This document shows positions 23,301-35,469 of a DNA stretch of 64,000 nt, piece by piece (the stretch's first letter is position 1; every line of letters begins with the position of its first letter). The notes under the pieces are model-generated. The model made no database searches and had not been told where the DNA came from. It saw nothing but the letters and a program-made list of their open reading frames with translations. Location of the stretch: assembly GCA_963680875.1 (NCBI GenBank), contig OY804577.1, positions 147,516,196 through 147,580,195 of the forward strand, given 5' to 3'. Made by a program: the position numbers and the translations under genes. The DNA comes from Bathymodiolus brooksi. Taxonomy: Eukaryota > Mollusca > Bivalvia > Mytilida > Modiolidae.

Positions 23301-26300
23301 ACTTCACTGTGTGTAGTTTAACTTTCCTTTGTCAGCATGCTAATGGTTGCATCATACTTCACTCTATGTAGTTTAACTTTCCTTTGTCAGCATTGCTGTG
23401 GTTGTATCATACTTCACTGTGTGTAGTTTAACTTTCCTTTGTCAGCATGCTGTTGTTGTATCATACTTCACTGTGTGTAGTTTAACTTTCCTTTGTCAGC
23501 ATGCTAATGGTTGTATCATACTTCACTCTTTGTAGTTTAACTTTCCTTTGTCAGCATGCTGTGGTTGTATCATACTTCACTGTGTGTAGTTTAACTTTCC
23601 TTTGTCAGCATACTGTGGTTGTATCATACTTCACTCTGTGTAGTTTAACTTTCCTTTGTCAGAATGCTTGTGGCTGTATCATACTTCACTGTGTGTAGTT
23701 TAACTTTCCTTTGTCAGCATGCTAATGGTTGTATCATACTTCACTCTGTGTGGTTTAACTTTCCTTTGTCAGCATGCTAATGGTTGTATCATACTTCACT
23801 CTTTGTAGTTTAACTTTCCTTTGTCAGCATGCTGTGGTTGTATCATACTTCACTGTGTGTAGTTTAACTTTCCTTTGTCAGCATGCTGTGGTTGTATCAT
23901 ACTTCACTGTGTGTAGTTTAACTTTCCTTTGTCAGCATGCTGTAGTTGTATCATACTTCACCTGTGTGTAGTTTAACTTTCCTTTGTCAGCAAGCTTGTG
24001 GTTGTATCATACTTCACTGTGTGTAGTTTAACTTTCCTTTGTCAGCATGCTGTGGTTGTATCATACTTCACTGTGTGTAGTTTAACTTTCCTTTGTCAGC
24101 ATGCTGTGGTTGTATCATACTTCACTGTGTGTAGTTTAACTTTCCTTTGTCAGCATGCTTGTGGTTGTATCATACTTCACTGTGTGTAGTTTAACTTTTC
24201 TTTGTCAGCATGCTGTGGTTGTATCATACTTCACTCTGTGTAGTTTAACTTTCCTTTGTCAGCATGCTGTGGTTGTATCATACTTCACTGTGTGTAGTTT
24301 AACTTTCCTTTGTCAGCATGCTGTGGTTGTATCATACTTCACTGTGTGTAGTTTAACTTTCCTTTGTCAGCATGCTAATGGTTGTATCATACTTCACTCT
24401 TTGTAGTTTAACTTTCCTTTGTCAGCATGCTGTTGTTGTATCATACTTCACTCTGTGTAGTTTAACTTTCCTTTGTCAGCATGCTGTGGTTGTATCATAC
24501 TTCACTGTGTGTAGTTTAACTTTCCTTTGTCAGCATGCTGTGGTTGTATCATACTTCACTGTGTGTAGTTTAACTTTCCTTTGTCAGCATACTGTGGTTG
24601 TATCATACTTCACTCTGTGTAGTTTAACTTTCCTTTGTCAGCATGCTGTGGTTGTATCATACTTCACTGTGTGTAGTTTAACTTTCCTTTGTCAGCATGC
24701 TGTGGTTGTATCATACTTCACTGTGTGTAGTTTAACTTTCCTTTGTCAGCATGCTAATGGTTGTATCATACTTCACTCTTTGTAGTTTAACTTTCCTTTG
24801 TCAGCATGCTGTTGTTGTATCATACTTCACTCTGTGTAGTTTAACTTTCCTTTGTCAGCATGCTGTTGTTGTATCATACTTCACTGTGTGTAGTTTAACT
24901 TTCCTTTGTCAGCATACTGTGGTTGTATCATACTTCACTGTGTGTAGTTTAACTTTCCTTTGTCAGCATGCTGTGGTTGTATCATACTTCACTCTGTGTA
25001 ATTTAACTTTCCTTTGTCAGGATGCTGTGGTTGTATCATACTTCACTGTGTGTAGTTTAACTTTCCTTTGTCAGCATGCTGTAGTTGTATCATACTTCAC
25101 TGTGTGTAGTTTAACTTTCCTCTGTCAGCATGCTGTAGTTGTATCATACTTCACTCTGTGTAGTTTAACTTTCCTTTGTCAGCATGCTGTGGTTGTATCA
25201 TACTTCACTCTGTGTAATTTAACTTTCCTTTGTCAGCATACTGTGGTTGTATCATACTTCACTCTGTGTAGTTTAACTTTCCTTTGTCAGCATGCTAATG
25301 GTTGTATCATACTTCACTCTGTGTAGTTTAACTTTCCTTTGTCAGCATGCTGTGGTTGTATCATACTTCACTGCGTGTAGTTTAACTTTCCTTTGTCAGC
25401 ATGCTGTTGTTGTATCATACTTCACTCTGTGTAGTTTAACTTTCCTTTGTCAGCATGCTGTGGTTGTATCATACTTCACTGTGTGTAGTTTAACTTTCCT
25501 TTGTCAGCATGCTAATGGTTGTATCATAGTTCACTCTGTGTAGTTTAACTTTCCTTTGTCAGCATGCTGTGGTTGTATCATACTCCACTCTGTGTAGTTT
25601 AACTTTCCTTTGTCAGCATGCTAATGGTTGTATCATACTTCACTGTGTGTAGTTTAACTTTCCTTTGTCAGCATGCTGTGGTTGTATCATAATTCACTGC
25701 GTGTAGTTTAACTTTCCTTTGTCAGCATGCTAATGGTTGTATCATACTTCACTCTGTGTAGTTTAAATTTCCTTTGTCAGCATGCTGTGGTTGTATCATA
25801 CTTCACTGTGTGTAGTTTAACTTTCCTTTGTCAGCATGCTGTGGTTGTATCATAATTCACTGCGTGTAGTTTAACTTTCCTTTGTCAGCATGCTAATGGT
25901 TGTATCATACTTCACTGTGTGTAGTTTAACTTTCCTTTGTCAGCATGCTGTGGTTGTATCATAATTCACTGCGTGTAGTTTAACTTTCCTTTGTCAGCAT
26001 GCTAATGGTTGTATCATACTTCACTCTGTGTAGTTTAACTTTCCTTTGTCAGCATGCTGTGGTTGTATCATAATTCACTGCGTGTAGTTTAACTTTCCTT
26101 TGTCAGCATGCTAATGGTTGTATCATACTTCACTCTGTGTAGTTTAACTTTCCTTTTTCAGCATGCTGTGGTTGTATCATACTCCACTCTGTGTAGTTTA
26201 ACTTTACTTTGTCAGCATGCTGTGGTTGTATCATACTTCACTCTTTGTAGTTTAACTTTCCTTTGTCAGCATGCTGTGGTTGTATCATACTTCACTGTGT

Positions 26301-27440
26301 GTAGTTTAACTTTCCTTTGTCAGCATGCTGTGGTTGTATCATACTTCACTGTGTGTAGTTTAACTTTCCTTTGTCAGGATGCTGTGGTTGTATCATACTT
26401 CACTCTTTGTAGTTTAACTTTCCTTTGTCAGCATGCTGTAGTTGTATCATACTTCACTGTGTGTAGTTTAACTTTCCTTTGTCAGCATGCTGTGGTTGTA
26501 TCATACTTCACTGTGTGTAGTTTAACTTTCCTTTGTCAGGATGCTGTGGTTGTATCATACTTCACTGTGTGTAATTTAACTTTCCTTTGTCAGCATGCTG
26601 TGGTTGTATCATACTTCACTGTGTGTAGTTTAACTTTCCTTTGTCAGCATGCTGTGGTTGTATCATACTTCACTGTGTGTAGTTTAACTTTCCTTTGTCA
26701 GCATGCTGTGGTTGTATCATACTTCACTGTGTGTAGTTTAACTTTCCTTTGTCAGCATGCTGTGGTTGTATCATACTTCACCTGTGTGTAGTTTAACTTT
26801 CCTTTGTCAGCATGCTGTGGTTGTATCATACTTCACTGTGTGTAGTTTAACTTTCCTTTGTCAGCATGCTGTGGTTGTATCATACTTCACTGTGTGTAGT
26901 TTAACTTTCCTTTGTCAGCAAGCTTGTGGTTGTATCATACTTCACTGTGTGTAGTTTAACTTTCCTTTGTCAGCATGCTGTGGTTGTATCATACTTCACT
27001 GTGTGTAGTTTAACTTTCCTTTGTCAGCATGCTGTGGTTGTATCATACTTCACTGTGTGTAGTTTAACTTTCCTTTGTCAGCATACTGTGGCTGTATCAT
27101 ACTTCACTGTGTGTAGTTTAACTTTCCTTTGTCAGCATGCTGTGGTTGTATCATACTTCACTGTGTGTAGTTTAACTTTCCTTTGTCTGCATGCTGTGGT
27201 TGTATCATACTTCACTCTGTGTAGTTTAACTTTCCTTTGTCAGCATGCTGTGGTTGTATCATACTTCACTGTGTGTAGTTTAACTTTCCTTTGTCAGCAT
27301 ACTGTGGTTGTATCATACTTCACTGTGTGTAGTTTAACTTTCCTTTGTCAGCATGCTGTGGTTGTATCATACTTCACTGTGTGTAGTTTAACTTTCCTTT
27401 GTCAGCATGCTGTGGTTGTATCATACTTCACTGTGTGTAG
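20398..27440. repeat. 54-bp minisatellite, ~130 copies, acceptor-like unit
   Basis: Seven kilobases of a 54-bp unit (core: tttaactttcctttgtcagc, then atgctgtggttgtatcatac). Every unit carries 'tttcctttgtcag', a pyrimidine tract plus CAG resembling a 3' splice site. Open frames recur because 54 is divisible by three and are broken wherever a unit gains a base ('gctaatgg', 'gcttgtgg', 'cacctgtg'). Such frame breaks without any other constraint argue against coding. Confidence 0.95.
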
Positions 27441-28533
27441 CACTTTATTAGGATATTAGTTTGTCTTTGATGAATGTTTATGATACATACATGTGAACCT
27501 TCCGGCGGGATCATTTTTCTCCCGATTTTGAGGGTTCCTTCCGTTCCTCCAGTCAACTTTCAAAATCTTCCGCCCTTGAAAAAAATCAAGTACAATAAAA
27601 TCTTGACCTACATTTTGCGATCAATATTTCTGGAAATTCCCCATTTGGAACTCCAGCGCTGACGAAAAACGCAGAGAGATATGAATGGTAAAGGTGAATG
27701 TCATATTTAATGATATCCGGTTATTGATCTGTTTGACACCTTTACAGCTAAATTGGGTCATGGTGATTAATTAAGGTGTTGATGATTATACAACAATTAT
27801 CCACTGATTGACAGTTAAATGGGGATAAGGAAGTGGGTTTGTGGCACATGCTTAGATGATTAGAAGTGTGATAGCGGCAATTAAAAATAATTATAAACCG
27901 TTGTGCAAACAGGAGTCGGACAACCTTTGATGCCAAGGAAAACTTTTTATTTCGATCAAACGTGCAATGAATTCATCTCGGATTGAGTTGTTATGGCTTG
28001 TTTGGGACCAAAGCCGATCAAAGTATTATTTAAGGACTAAGTTCCAGGATGGAATTGATAAACCACAAAAATGCCGAAACATATGCTATCACCCAACGCA
28101 CCAGCAGCAAAGTGACGTTTTAATTTTATTGCTCTATGACTTTATTGTTCAGAACATTCTGTCTTCATTGTTATTGCTTTGTTATAACCTTATGATTATG
28201 AATAAATTATAAATACAGTTTTTATCCTTCATTCATCATATGAAAGACAGAAATGTAAACAATATATATTGAAATGGTATGCAGTTGGTTCAATACTGAA
28301 ACAAACAAAAGGAAAACATCAATAAACAATAAAAACACGCATCAAATACGTCGATAAAAAATCTCCATTTATGAGACCAAATCTCCAGCCAAAAATTTGC
28401 AAATCTCTAGTTGTAGCATAGCAACTCTATCACATGTATGATGAAAAGGTGAGGTATTATATATGGGGCTCGAGTCATTGCAATGATAATATTTTCTGAG
28501 TTTTGAGATTTTTTGTTTTATTTTTTATTTTAG
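27441..28533. other. Non-repetitive intron upstream of exon 28534-28570
   Basis: Base composition is more mixed (27490-27990) than in the surrounding intron, which may mark an old insertion, but no transposon protein, inverted termini or target duplication is recognisable. Frames at 27474-27662 and 27967-28212 look like chance. The final stretch is a strong T-rich acceptor. Confidence 0.4.
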
Positions 28534-28570
28534 ATAAATCTAGTTCGCCAGCAGAGGATGAAGAAACAAG
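28534..28570 (+). CDS. 37-nt exon of the host gene
   Basis: A strong pyrimidine tract ending 'ttttttattttag' precedes it, and AAG|gtaata follows. Entered in phase 1 it reads (D)KSSSPAEDEET and ends with two bases (AG) completed by exon 33703-33787 to Arg. This is the only frame that joins to the next exon without a stop. The content is Ser/Pro then acidic, typical of a disordered linker. Its final 'aaacaag' plus donor is the start of the 69-bp unit that fills the following intron. Confidence 0.7.
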
Positions 28571-31012
28571 GTAATAATAATTAACCTCTACTGAATGTGA
28601 AATGTTGAGTTAAATATGTACAACAGTAGTTTAAACAAGGTAATAATAATTAATCTCTACTGAATGTGAAGTGTTGAGTTAAATATGTACAACAGTAGTT
28701 TAAACAAGGTAATAATAATTAATCTCTACTGAATGTGAAGTGTTGAGTTAAATATATACAACAGTAGTATAAACAAGGTAATAATAATTAATCTCTACTG
28801 AATCTGAAGTGTTGAGTTAAATATGTACAACAGTAGCTTAAACAAGGTAATAATAATTAACCTCTACTGAATGTGAAGTGTTGAGTTAAATATGTACAAC
28901 AGTAGTTTAAACAAGGTAATAATAATTAACCTCTACTGAATGTGAAGTGTTGAGTTAAATATGTACAACAGTAGTTTAAACAAGGTAATAATAATTAATC
29001 TCTACTGAATCTGAAGTGTTGAGTTAAATATGTACAACAGTAGCTTAAACAAGGTAATAATAATTAATCTCTACTGAATGTGAAGTGTTGAGTTAAATAT
29101 GTACAACAGTAGTTTAAACAAGGTAATAATAATTAATCGCTACTGAATGTGAATTGTTGAGTTAAATATGTACAACAGTAGTTTAAACAAGGTAATAATA
29201 ATTAATCTCTACTGAATGTGAAGTGTTGAGTTAAATATGTACAACAGTAGTTTAAACAAGGTAATAATAATTAATCTCTACTGAATGTGAAGTGTTGACT
29301 TAAATATGTACAACAGTAGCTTAAACAAGGTAATAATAATTAACCTCTACTGAATGTGAATTGTTGAGTTAAATATGTACAACAGTAGTTTAAACAAGGT
29401 AATAATAATAATCTCTACTGAATGTGAAGTGTTGAGTTAAATATATACAACAGTAGTTTAAACAAGGTAATAATAATTAATCTCTACTGAATGTGAAGTG
29501 TTGAGTTAAATATGTACAACAGTAGCTTAAACAAGGTAATAATAATTAACCTCTACTGAATGTGAAGTGTTGAGTTAAATATGTACAACAGTAGTTTAAA
29601 CAAGGTAATAATAATTAACCTCTACTGAATGTGAAGTGTTGAGTTAAATATGTACAACAATAGTTTAAACAAGGTAATAATAATTAATCTCTACTGAATG
29701 TGAAGTGTTGAGTTAAATATGTACAACAGTAGCTTAAACACGGTAATAATAATTAATCTCTACTGAATGTGAAGTGTTGAGTTAAATATGTACAACAGTA
29801 ATTTAAACAAGGTAATAATAATTAATCTCTACTGAATCTGAAGTGTTGAGTTAAATATGTACAACAGTAGCTTAAACAAGGTAATAATAATTAACCTCTA
29901 CTGAATGTGAAGTGTTGAGTTAAATATATACAACAGTAGTTTAAACAAGGTAATAATAATTAACCTCTACTGAATGTGAAGTGTTGAGTTAAATATGTAC
30001 AACAGTAGTTTAAACAAGGTAATAATAATTAATCTCTACTGAATCTGAAGTGTTGAGTTAAATATGTACAACAGTAGTTTAAACAAGGTAATAATAATTA
30101 ATCTCTACTGAATGTGAAGTGTTGAGTTAAATATGTACAACAGTAGTTTAAACAAGGTAATAATAATTAATCTCTACTGAATGTGAAGTGTTGAGTTAAA
30201 TATGTACAACAGTAGTTTAAACAAGGTAATAATGATTAATCTCTACTGAATCTGAAGTGTTGTGTTAAATATGTACAACAGTAGTTTAAACAAGGTAATA
30301 ATAATTAATCTCTACTGAATCTGAAGTGTTGAGTTAAATATGTACAACAGTAGCTTAAACAAGGTAATAATAATTAACCTCTACTGAATGTGAATTGTTG
30401 AGTTAAATATGTACAACAGTAGTTTAAACAAGGTAATAATAATTAACCTTTACTGAATGTGAATTGTTGAGTTAAATATGTACAACAGTAGTTTAAACAA
30501 GGTAATAATAATTAATCTCTACTGAATGTGAAGTGTTGAGTTAAATATGTACAACAGTAGTTTAAACAAGGTAATAATAATTAACCTCTACTGAATGTGA
30601 AGTGTTGAGTTAAATATGTACAACAGTAGCTTAAACAAGGTAATAATAATTAACCTCTACTGAATGTGAAGTGTTGAGTTAAATATGTACAACAGTAGTT
30701 TAAACAAGGTAATAATAATTAATCTCTACTGAATGTGAAGTGTTGAGTTAAATATGTACAACAGTAGTTTAAACAAGGTAATAATAATTAATCTCTACTG
30801 AATCTGAAGTGTTGAGTTAAATATGTACAACAGTAGCTTAAACAAGGTAATAATAATTAACCTCTACTGAATGTGAATTGTTGAGTTAAATATGTACAAC
30901 AGTAGTTTAAACAAGGTAATAATAATTAACCTCTACTGAATGTGAATTGTTGAGTTAGATATGTACAACAGTAGTTTAAACAAGGTAATAATAATTAATC
31001 TCTACTGAATGT
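28564..31012 (+). repeat. 69-bp minisatellite seeded at exon 28534-28570 and its donor
   Basis: About 35 copies. Each contains 'aaacaag|gtaataataat', identical to the exon end plus the native donor, followed by 'ctctactgaatgtgaagtgt' and 'tacaacagtag'. The first unit begins inside the exon itself. Substitutions (cctc/tctc, agtt/agct, gtgtt/ttgtt) are shuffled among units. The array ends abruptly by fusing to the 48-bp array at about 31013. Confidence 0.95.
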
Positions 31013-33425
31013 GATTATTCTGTTGTGTAATCATTGTACTTATAAAGTTGTAATACACATTCATATTCTGTTGTGTAATCATTGTACTTATAAAGTTGTA
31101 ATACACGTTCATATTCTGTTGTGTAATCATTGGACTTATAAAGTTGTAATACACATTCATATTCTGTTGTGTAATCATTGTACTTATAAAGTTATAATAC
31201 ACATTCATATTCTGTTGTGTAATCATTGTACTTATAAAGTTATAATACACATTCATATTCTGTTGTGTAATCATTGGACTTATAAAGTTGTAATACACAA
31301 TCATATTCTGTTGTGTAATCATTGGACTTATAAAGTTGTAATACACATTCATATTCAGTTGTGTAATCATTGTACTTATAAAGTTGTAATACACATTCAT
31401 ATTCTGTTGTGTAATCATTGTACTTATAAAGTTGTAATACACATTCATATTCTGTTGTGTAATCATTGTACTTATAAAGTTGTAATGCACATTCATATTC
31501 TGTTGTGTAATCATTGTACTTATAAAGTTGTAATGCACATTCATATTCTGTTTTGTAATCATTGTACTTATAAAGGTGTAATACACATTCATATTCTGTT
31601 GTGTAATCATTGGACTTATAAAGTTGTAATACACATTCATATTCTGTTGTGTAATCATTGGACTTGTATAGTTGTAATACACATTCACATTCTGTTGTGT
31701 AATCATTGCACTTATAAAGTTGTAATACACATTCATATTCTGTTGTGTAATCATTGGACTTATAAAGTTGTAATACACATTCATATTCTGTTGTGTAATC
31801 ATTGTACTTATAAAGTTGTAATACACATTCATATTCTGTTGTGTAATCATTGTACTTGTATAGTTGTAATACACATTCACATTCTGTTGTGTAATCATTG
31901 TACTTATACAGTTGTAATACACATTCATATTCTGTTGTGTAATCATTGTACTTATAAAGTTGTAATACACATTCATATTCTGTTGTGTAATCATTGTACT
32001 TATAAAGTTGTAATGCACATTCATATTCTGTTGTGTAATCATTGTACTTATAAAGTTGTAATACACATTCATATTCTGTTGTGTAATCAATGTACTTATA
32101 AAGTTGTAATACACATTCATATTCTGTTGTGTAATCATTGGACTTATAAAGTTGTAATACACATTCATATTCTGTTGTGTAATCATTGGACTTATAAAGT
32201 TGTAATACACATTCATATTCTGTTGTGTAATCATTGTACTTATAAAGTTGTAATACACATTCATATTCTGTTGTGTAATCATTGTACTTATAAAGTTGTA
32301 ATACACATTCATATTCTGTTGTGTAATCAATGTACTTATAAAGTTGTAATACACATTCATATTCTGTTGTGTAATCTTTGGACTTATAAAGTTGTAATAC
32401 ACATTCATATTCTGTTGTGTAATCATTGTGCTTATAAAGTTGTAATACACATTCATATTCTGTTGTGTAATCATTGTACTTATAAAGTTGTAATACACAT
32501 TCATATTCTGTTGTGTAATCATTGCACTTATAAAATTGTAATACACATTCATATTCTGTTGTGTAATCATTGGACTTATAAAGTTGTAATACACATTCAT
32601 ATTCTGTTGTGTAATCATTGGACTTATCAAGTTGTAATACACATTCATATTCTGTTGTGTAATCATTGTACTTATAAAGTTGTAATACACATTCATATTC
32701 TGTTGTGTAATCAATATACTTATAAAGTTGTAATACACATTCATATTCTGTTGTGTAATCTTTGGACTTATAAAGTTGTAATACACATTCATATTCTGTT
32801 GTGTAATCATTGTGCTTATAAAATTGTAATACACATTCATATTCTGTTGTGTAATCATTGTACTTATAAAGTTGTAATGCACATTCATATTCTGTTGTGT
32901 AATCATTGTACTTATAAAGTTGTAATACACATTCATATTCTGTTGTGTAATTATTGGACTTAAAAAGTTGTAATACACACTCATATTCTGTTGTGTAATC
33001 ATTGTACTTATAAAGTTGTAATACACATTCATATTCTGTTGTGTTTTCATTGTACTTATAAAGTTGTAATACACATTCATATTCTGTTGTGTAATTATTG
33101 GACTTAAAAAGTTGTAATACACATTCATATTCTGTTGTGTGATCATTGGACTTATAAAGTTGTAATACACATTCATATTCTGTTGTGTAATCATTGTACT
33201 TATAAAGTTGTAATACACATTCATATTCTGTTGTGTAATCATTGTACTTATAAAGTTTTAATACACATTCATATTCTGTTGTGTAATCATTGTACTTATA
33301 AAGTTGTAATACACATTCATATTCTGTTGTGTAATCATTGTACTTATAAAGTTGTAATACACATTCATATTCTGTTGTGTAATCATTGTACTTATAAAGT
33401 TGTAATCATTGTACTTATAAAGTTG
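31013..33425. repeat. 48-bp minisatellite, open on both strands
   Basis: About 50 copies (core: attctgttgtgtaatcattg, then tacttataaagttgtaatac). It is fused directly to the end of the 69-bp array. Frames of up to ~750 codons (minus) and ~650 codons (plus) exist only because the unit is 16 codons with no stop in those frames. A run is broken at about 32940-33130 by 'taattattggacttaaaaag' variants. Confidence 0.95.
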
Positions 33426-33702
33426 ATTTTAATTTAGTGTACATAAAGTATTACTGGAATATCGAACCAGTAAATTTAAAGTTAAAAGGATGGAAACCTA
33501 AATGATTTAAGTCTTTGGGATCAAGCAAGACAAGTGACCTAAACAGAACAGTCAAAATCTGTTAATCTGCTACGGTTTACCTATACCAGATGTAGATTAA
33601 ACTTAGTTTTAATAATAATTTCATCAATTTAAAAGTGCTGTACATTTCAATAATTAATATATCATATTTTCTCTCATTATAATGACTTCTTATTTTTTTC
33701 AG

Positions 33703-33787
33703 AGTACTCATTCAAGTGTATGGCATCATGATAGATGCAGTATTACATGCTATTAAGGTCTATGTCAAGACATTAAGCTCTCATATG
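33703..33787 (+). CDS. 85-nt exon of the host gene
   Basis: Acceptor 'cttatttttttcag' and donor ATG|gtaaga. Only one of three frames is open; it completes the Arg codon from the previous exon, then reads VLIQVYGIMIDAVL..., a hydrophobic alpha-helical segment of 28 residues ending ...TLSSHM in phase 0. The alternation of I/V/L with small and polar residues resembles ARM/HEAT-type helices, but I do not recognise the protein. The last 30 nt of this exon plus the donor form one third of the 86-bp repeat unit in the following intron. Confidence 0.85.
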
Positions 33788-34981
33788 GTAAGAATTGTTG
33801 TTCACAGACAGTAGGTAGGACAGACAGGAATCATGACAGTCTAGTCTATATCAAGACATTAAGATCTCATATGGTAAGAATTGTCGTTCACAGACAGTAG
33901 GTAGTACAGACAGGAATCATGTCAGTCTAGTCTATATCAAGACATTAAGCTCTCATATGGTAAGAATTGTCGTTCACAGACAGTAGGTAGGACAGACAGG
34001 AATCATGTCTGTCTAGTCTATGTCAAGACATTAAGCTCTCATATGGTAAGAATTGTCGTTCACAGACAGTAGGTAGTACAGACAGGAATCATGACAGTCT
34101 AGTCTATGTCAAGACATTAAGATATCATATGGTAAGAATTGTCGTTCACAGACAGTAGGTAGGACAGACAGGAATCATGACATTCTAGTCTATATCAAGA
34201 CATTAAGATCTCATATTGTAAGAATTGTTGTTCACAGACAGTAGGTAGGACAGACAGGAATCATGACAGTCTAGTCTATATCAAGACATTAAGCTCTCAT
34301 ATGGTAAGAATTATCGTTCACAGACAGTAGGTAGTACAGACAGGAATCATGTCAATCTAGTCTATATCAAGACATTAAGCTCTCATATGGTAAGAATTGT
34401 CGTTCACAGGCAGTAGGTAGGACAGACAGGAATCATGTCAGTCTAGTCTATATCAAGACATTAAGATCTCATATGGTAAGAATTGTCGTTCACAGACAGT
34501 AAGTAGTACAGACAGGAATCATGACAGTCTAGTCTATATCAAGACATTAAGCTCTCATATGGTAAGAATTGTCGTCCACAGACAGTAAGTAGTACAGACA
34601 GGAATCATGTCAATCTAGTCTATATCAAGACATTAAGCTCTCATATGGTAAGAATTGTCGTCCACAGACAGTAGGTAGTACAGACAGGAATCATGTCAAT
34701 CTAGTCTATATCAAGACATTAAGATCTCATATGGTAAGAATTGTCGTTCACAGACAGTAAGTAGGACAGACAGGAATCATGACAGTCTAGTCTATATCAA
34801 GACATTAAGATCTCATATGGTAAGAATTGTTGTTCACAGACAGTAGGTAGGACAGACAGGAATCATGACAGTCTAGTCTATGTCAAGACATTAAGATCTC
34901 ATATGGTAAGAATTGTTGTTCACAGACAGTAGGTAGTACAGACAGGAATCATGTCAGTCTAGTCTATGTCAAGACATTTAA
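33758..34981 (+). repeat. 86-bp minisatellite seeded at exon 33703-33787 and its donor
   Basis: About 14 copies. Each includes 30 nt of the exon (gtctat.tcaagacatta, then ag.tctcatatg) followed by 'gtaagaattgt' and intron sequence ending 'aatcatg.cagtcta'. Several copies keep the exact exon version 'tatgtcaag', others have 'tatatcaag'. The last partial copy breaks off at 'gtctatgtcaagacatt'. The spacing of the first two donors is exactly 86 bp (33788, 33874). Confidence 0.95.
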
Positions 34982-35021
34982 ATAGACATGCCTTACCTTA
35001 TATAGTCAATAATTAAACATG

Positions 35022-35156
35022 ATTGATTGATTTATTTTGTTTAAAGCCACTTTCAGCAACTTACAAAGCCGGGTGCGAACCCACGCCTTATTGATGATAG
35101 GCTTGTATGAGTTGTTAGGTAAGTCAACTACCCAACTCATTGAGCCACCCGGGCCC
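35022..35156 (-). mobile_element. tRNA-derived SINE, short, with target-site duplication
   Basis: On the minus strand it starts 'gggcccgggtggctcaatga', resembling a tRNA 5' end with an A-box-like region, and has a B-box-like 'gggttcgcacccgg' (35069-35083). It then has 'gctgaaagtggctttaaac', shared with the other SINEs here, and an 'aatcaatcaatc' tail. Flanks 35011-35021 and 35157-35167 match at 10 of 11 bases. A short frame covering part of it is not a gene. Confidence 0.8.
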
Positions 35157-35386
35157 AATTAAAAATGAACATGTGGTGATTAACTCCATATGTTGTAAGT
35201 CATAATAATCAAACGTTTTCTGAGAGATTATTATTGTTTTCCTAGTTCCCTCATGAACTTCACAAATAAAATACAGATTAGCAGCTGTTTTAAATAAATT
35301 TATGGTGAATTTATTTCCCACAAACTGTCCTATTTTATAATGATGCTGTTGATTTTATGCATGATGTGTTATTTTTTTAACTTTAG

Positions 35387-35469
35387 GCACGAGCTGCTGC
35401 TGTAGACTTAGTCTGTCAAGAGTGTAACAAACTTGGTAGTCCAATGATACAAAAATATCTACAGAGACG
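35387..35469 (+). CDS. 83-nt exon of the host gene
   Basis: Acceptor 'ttttttaactttag' and donor ACG|gtaagg. Starting in phase 0 it reads ARAAAVDLVCQECNKLG..., then SPMIQKYLQR, leaving two bases (CG) for the next exon. It looks like a helix-turn-helix of an alpha-solenoid. Reading on into the intron gives a stop at once (CGG TAA), so accurate donor use matters. Its last 45 nt (from 35425) plus the donor are the seed of the 19.6-kb 67-bp array that follows. Confidence 0.85.

Noticed and set aside
20633..27459. Repeated frames with the 18-residue unit HAVVVSYFT.CSLTFLCQ, looking like a membrane repeat protein
   Set aside because: The frame is broken at many places by one-base gains, which a real coding repeat would not tolerate. 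It is the 54-bp minisatellite.
27474..28212. Two short plus-strand frames in the spacer before exon 28534
   Set aside because: No family features, no suitable splice phase to the next exon, and composition typical of intron or an old insertion.
31002..33437. Very long open frames (about 750 codons minus, 650 plus) of 16-residue repeats
   Set aside because: They exist on both strands of a 48-bp tandem array because the unit is divisible by three. Changes show no synonymous bias, and there is no signal peptide, start context or splice support.
35124..35321. 65-codon minus-strand frame
   Set aside because: Partly SINE sequence, with no conserved features.
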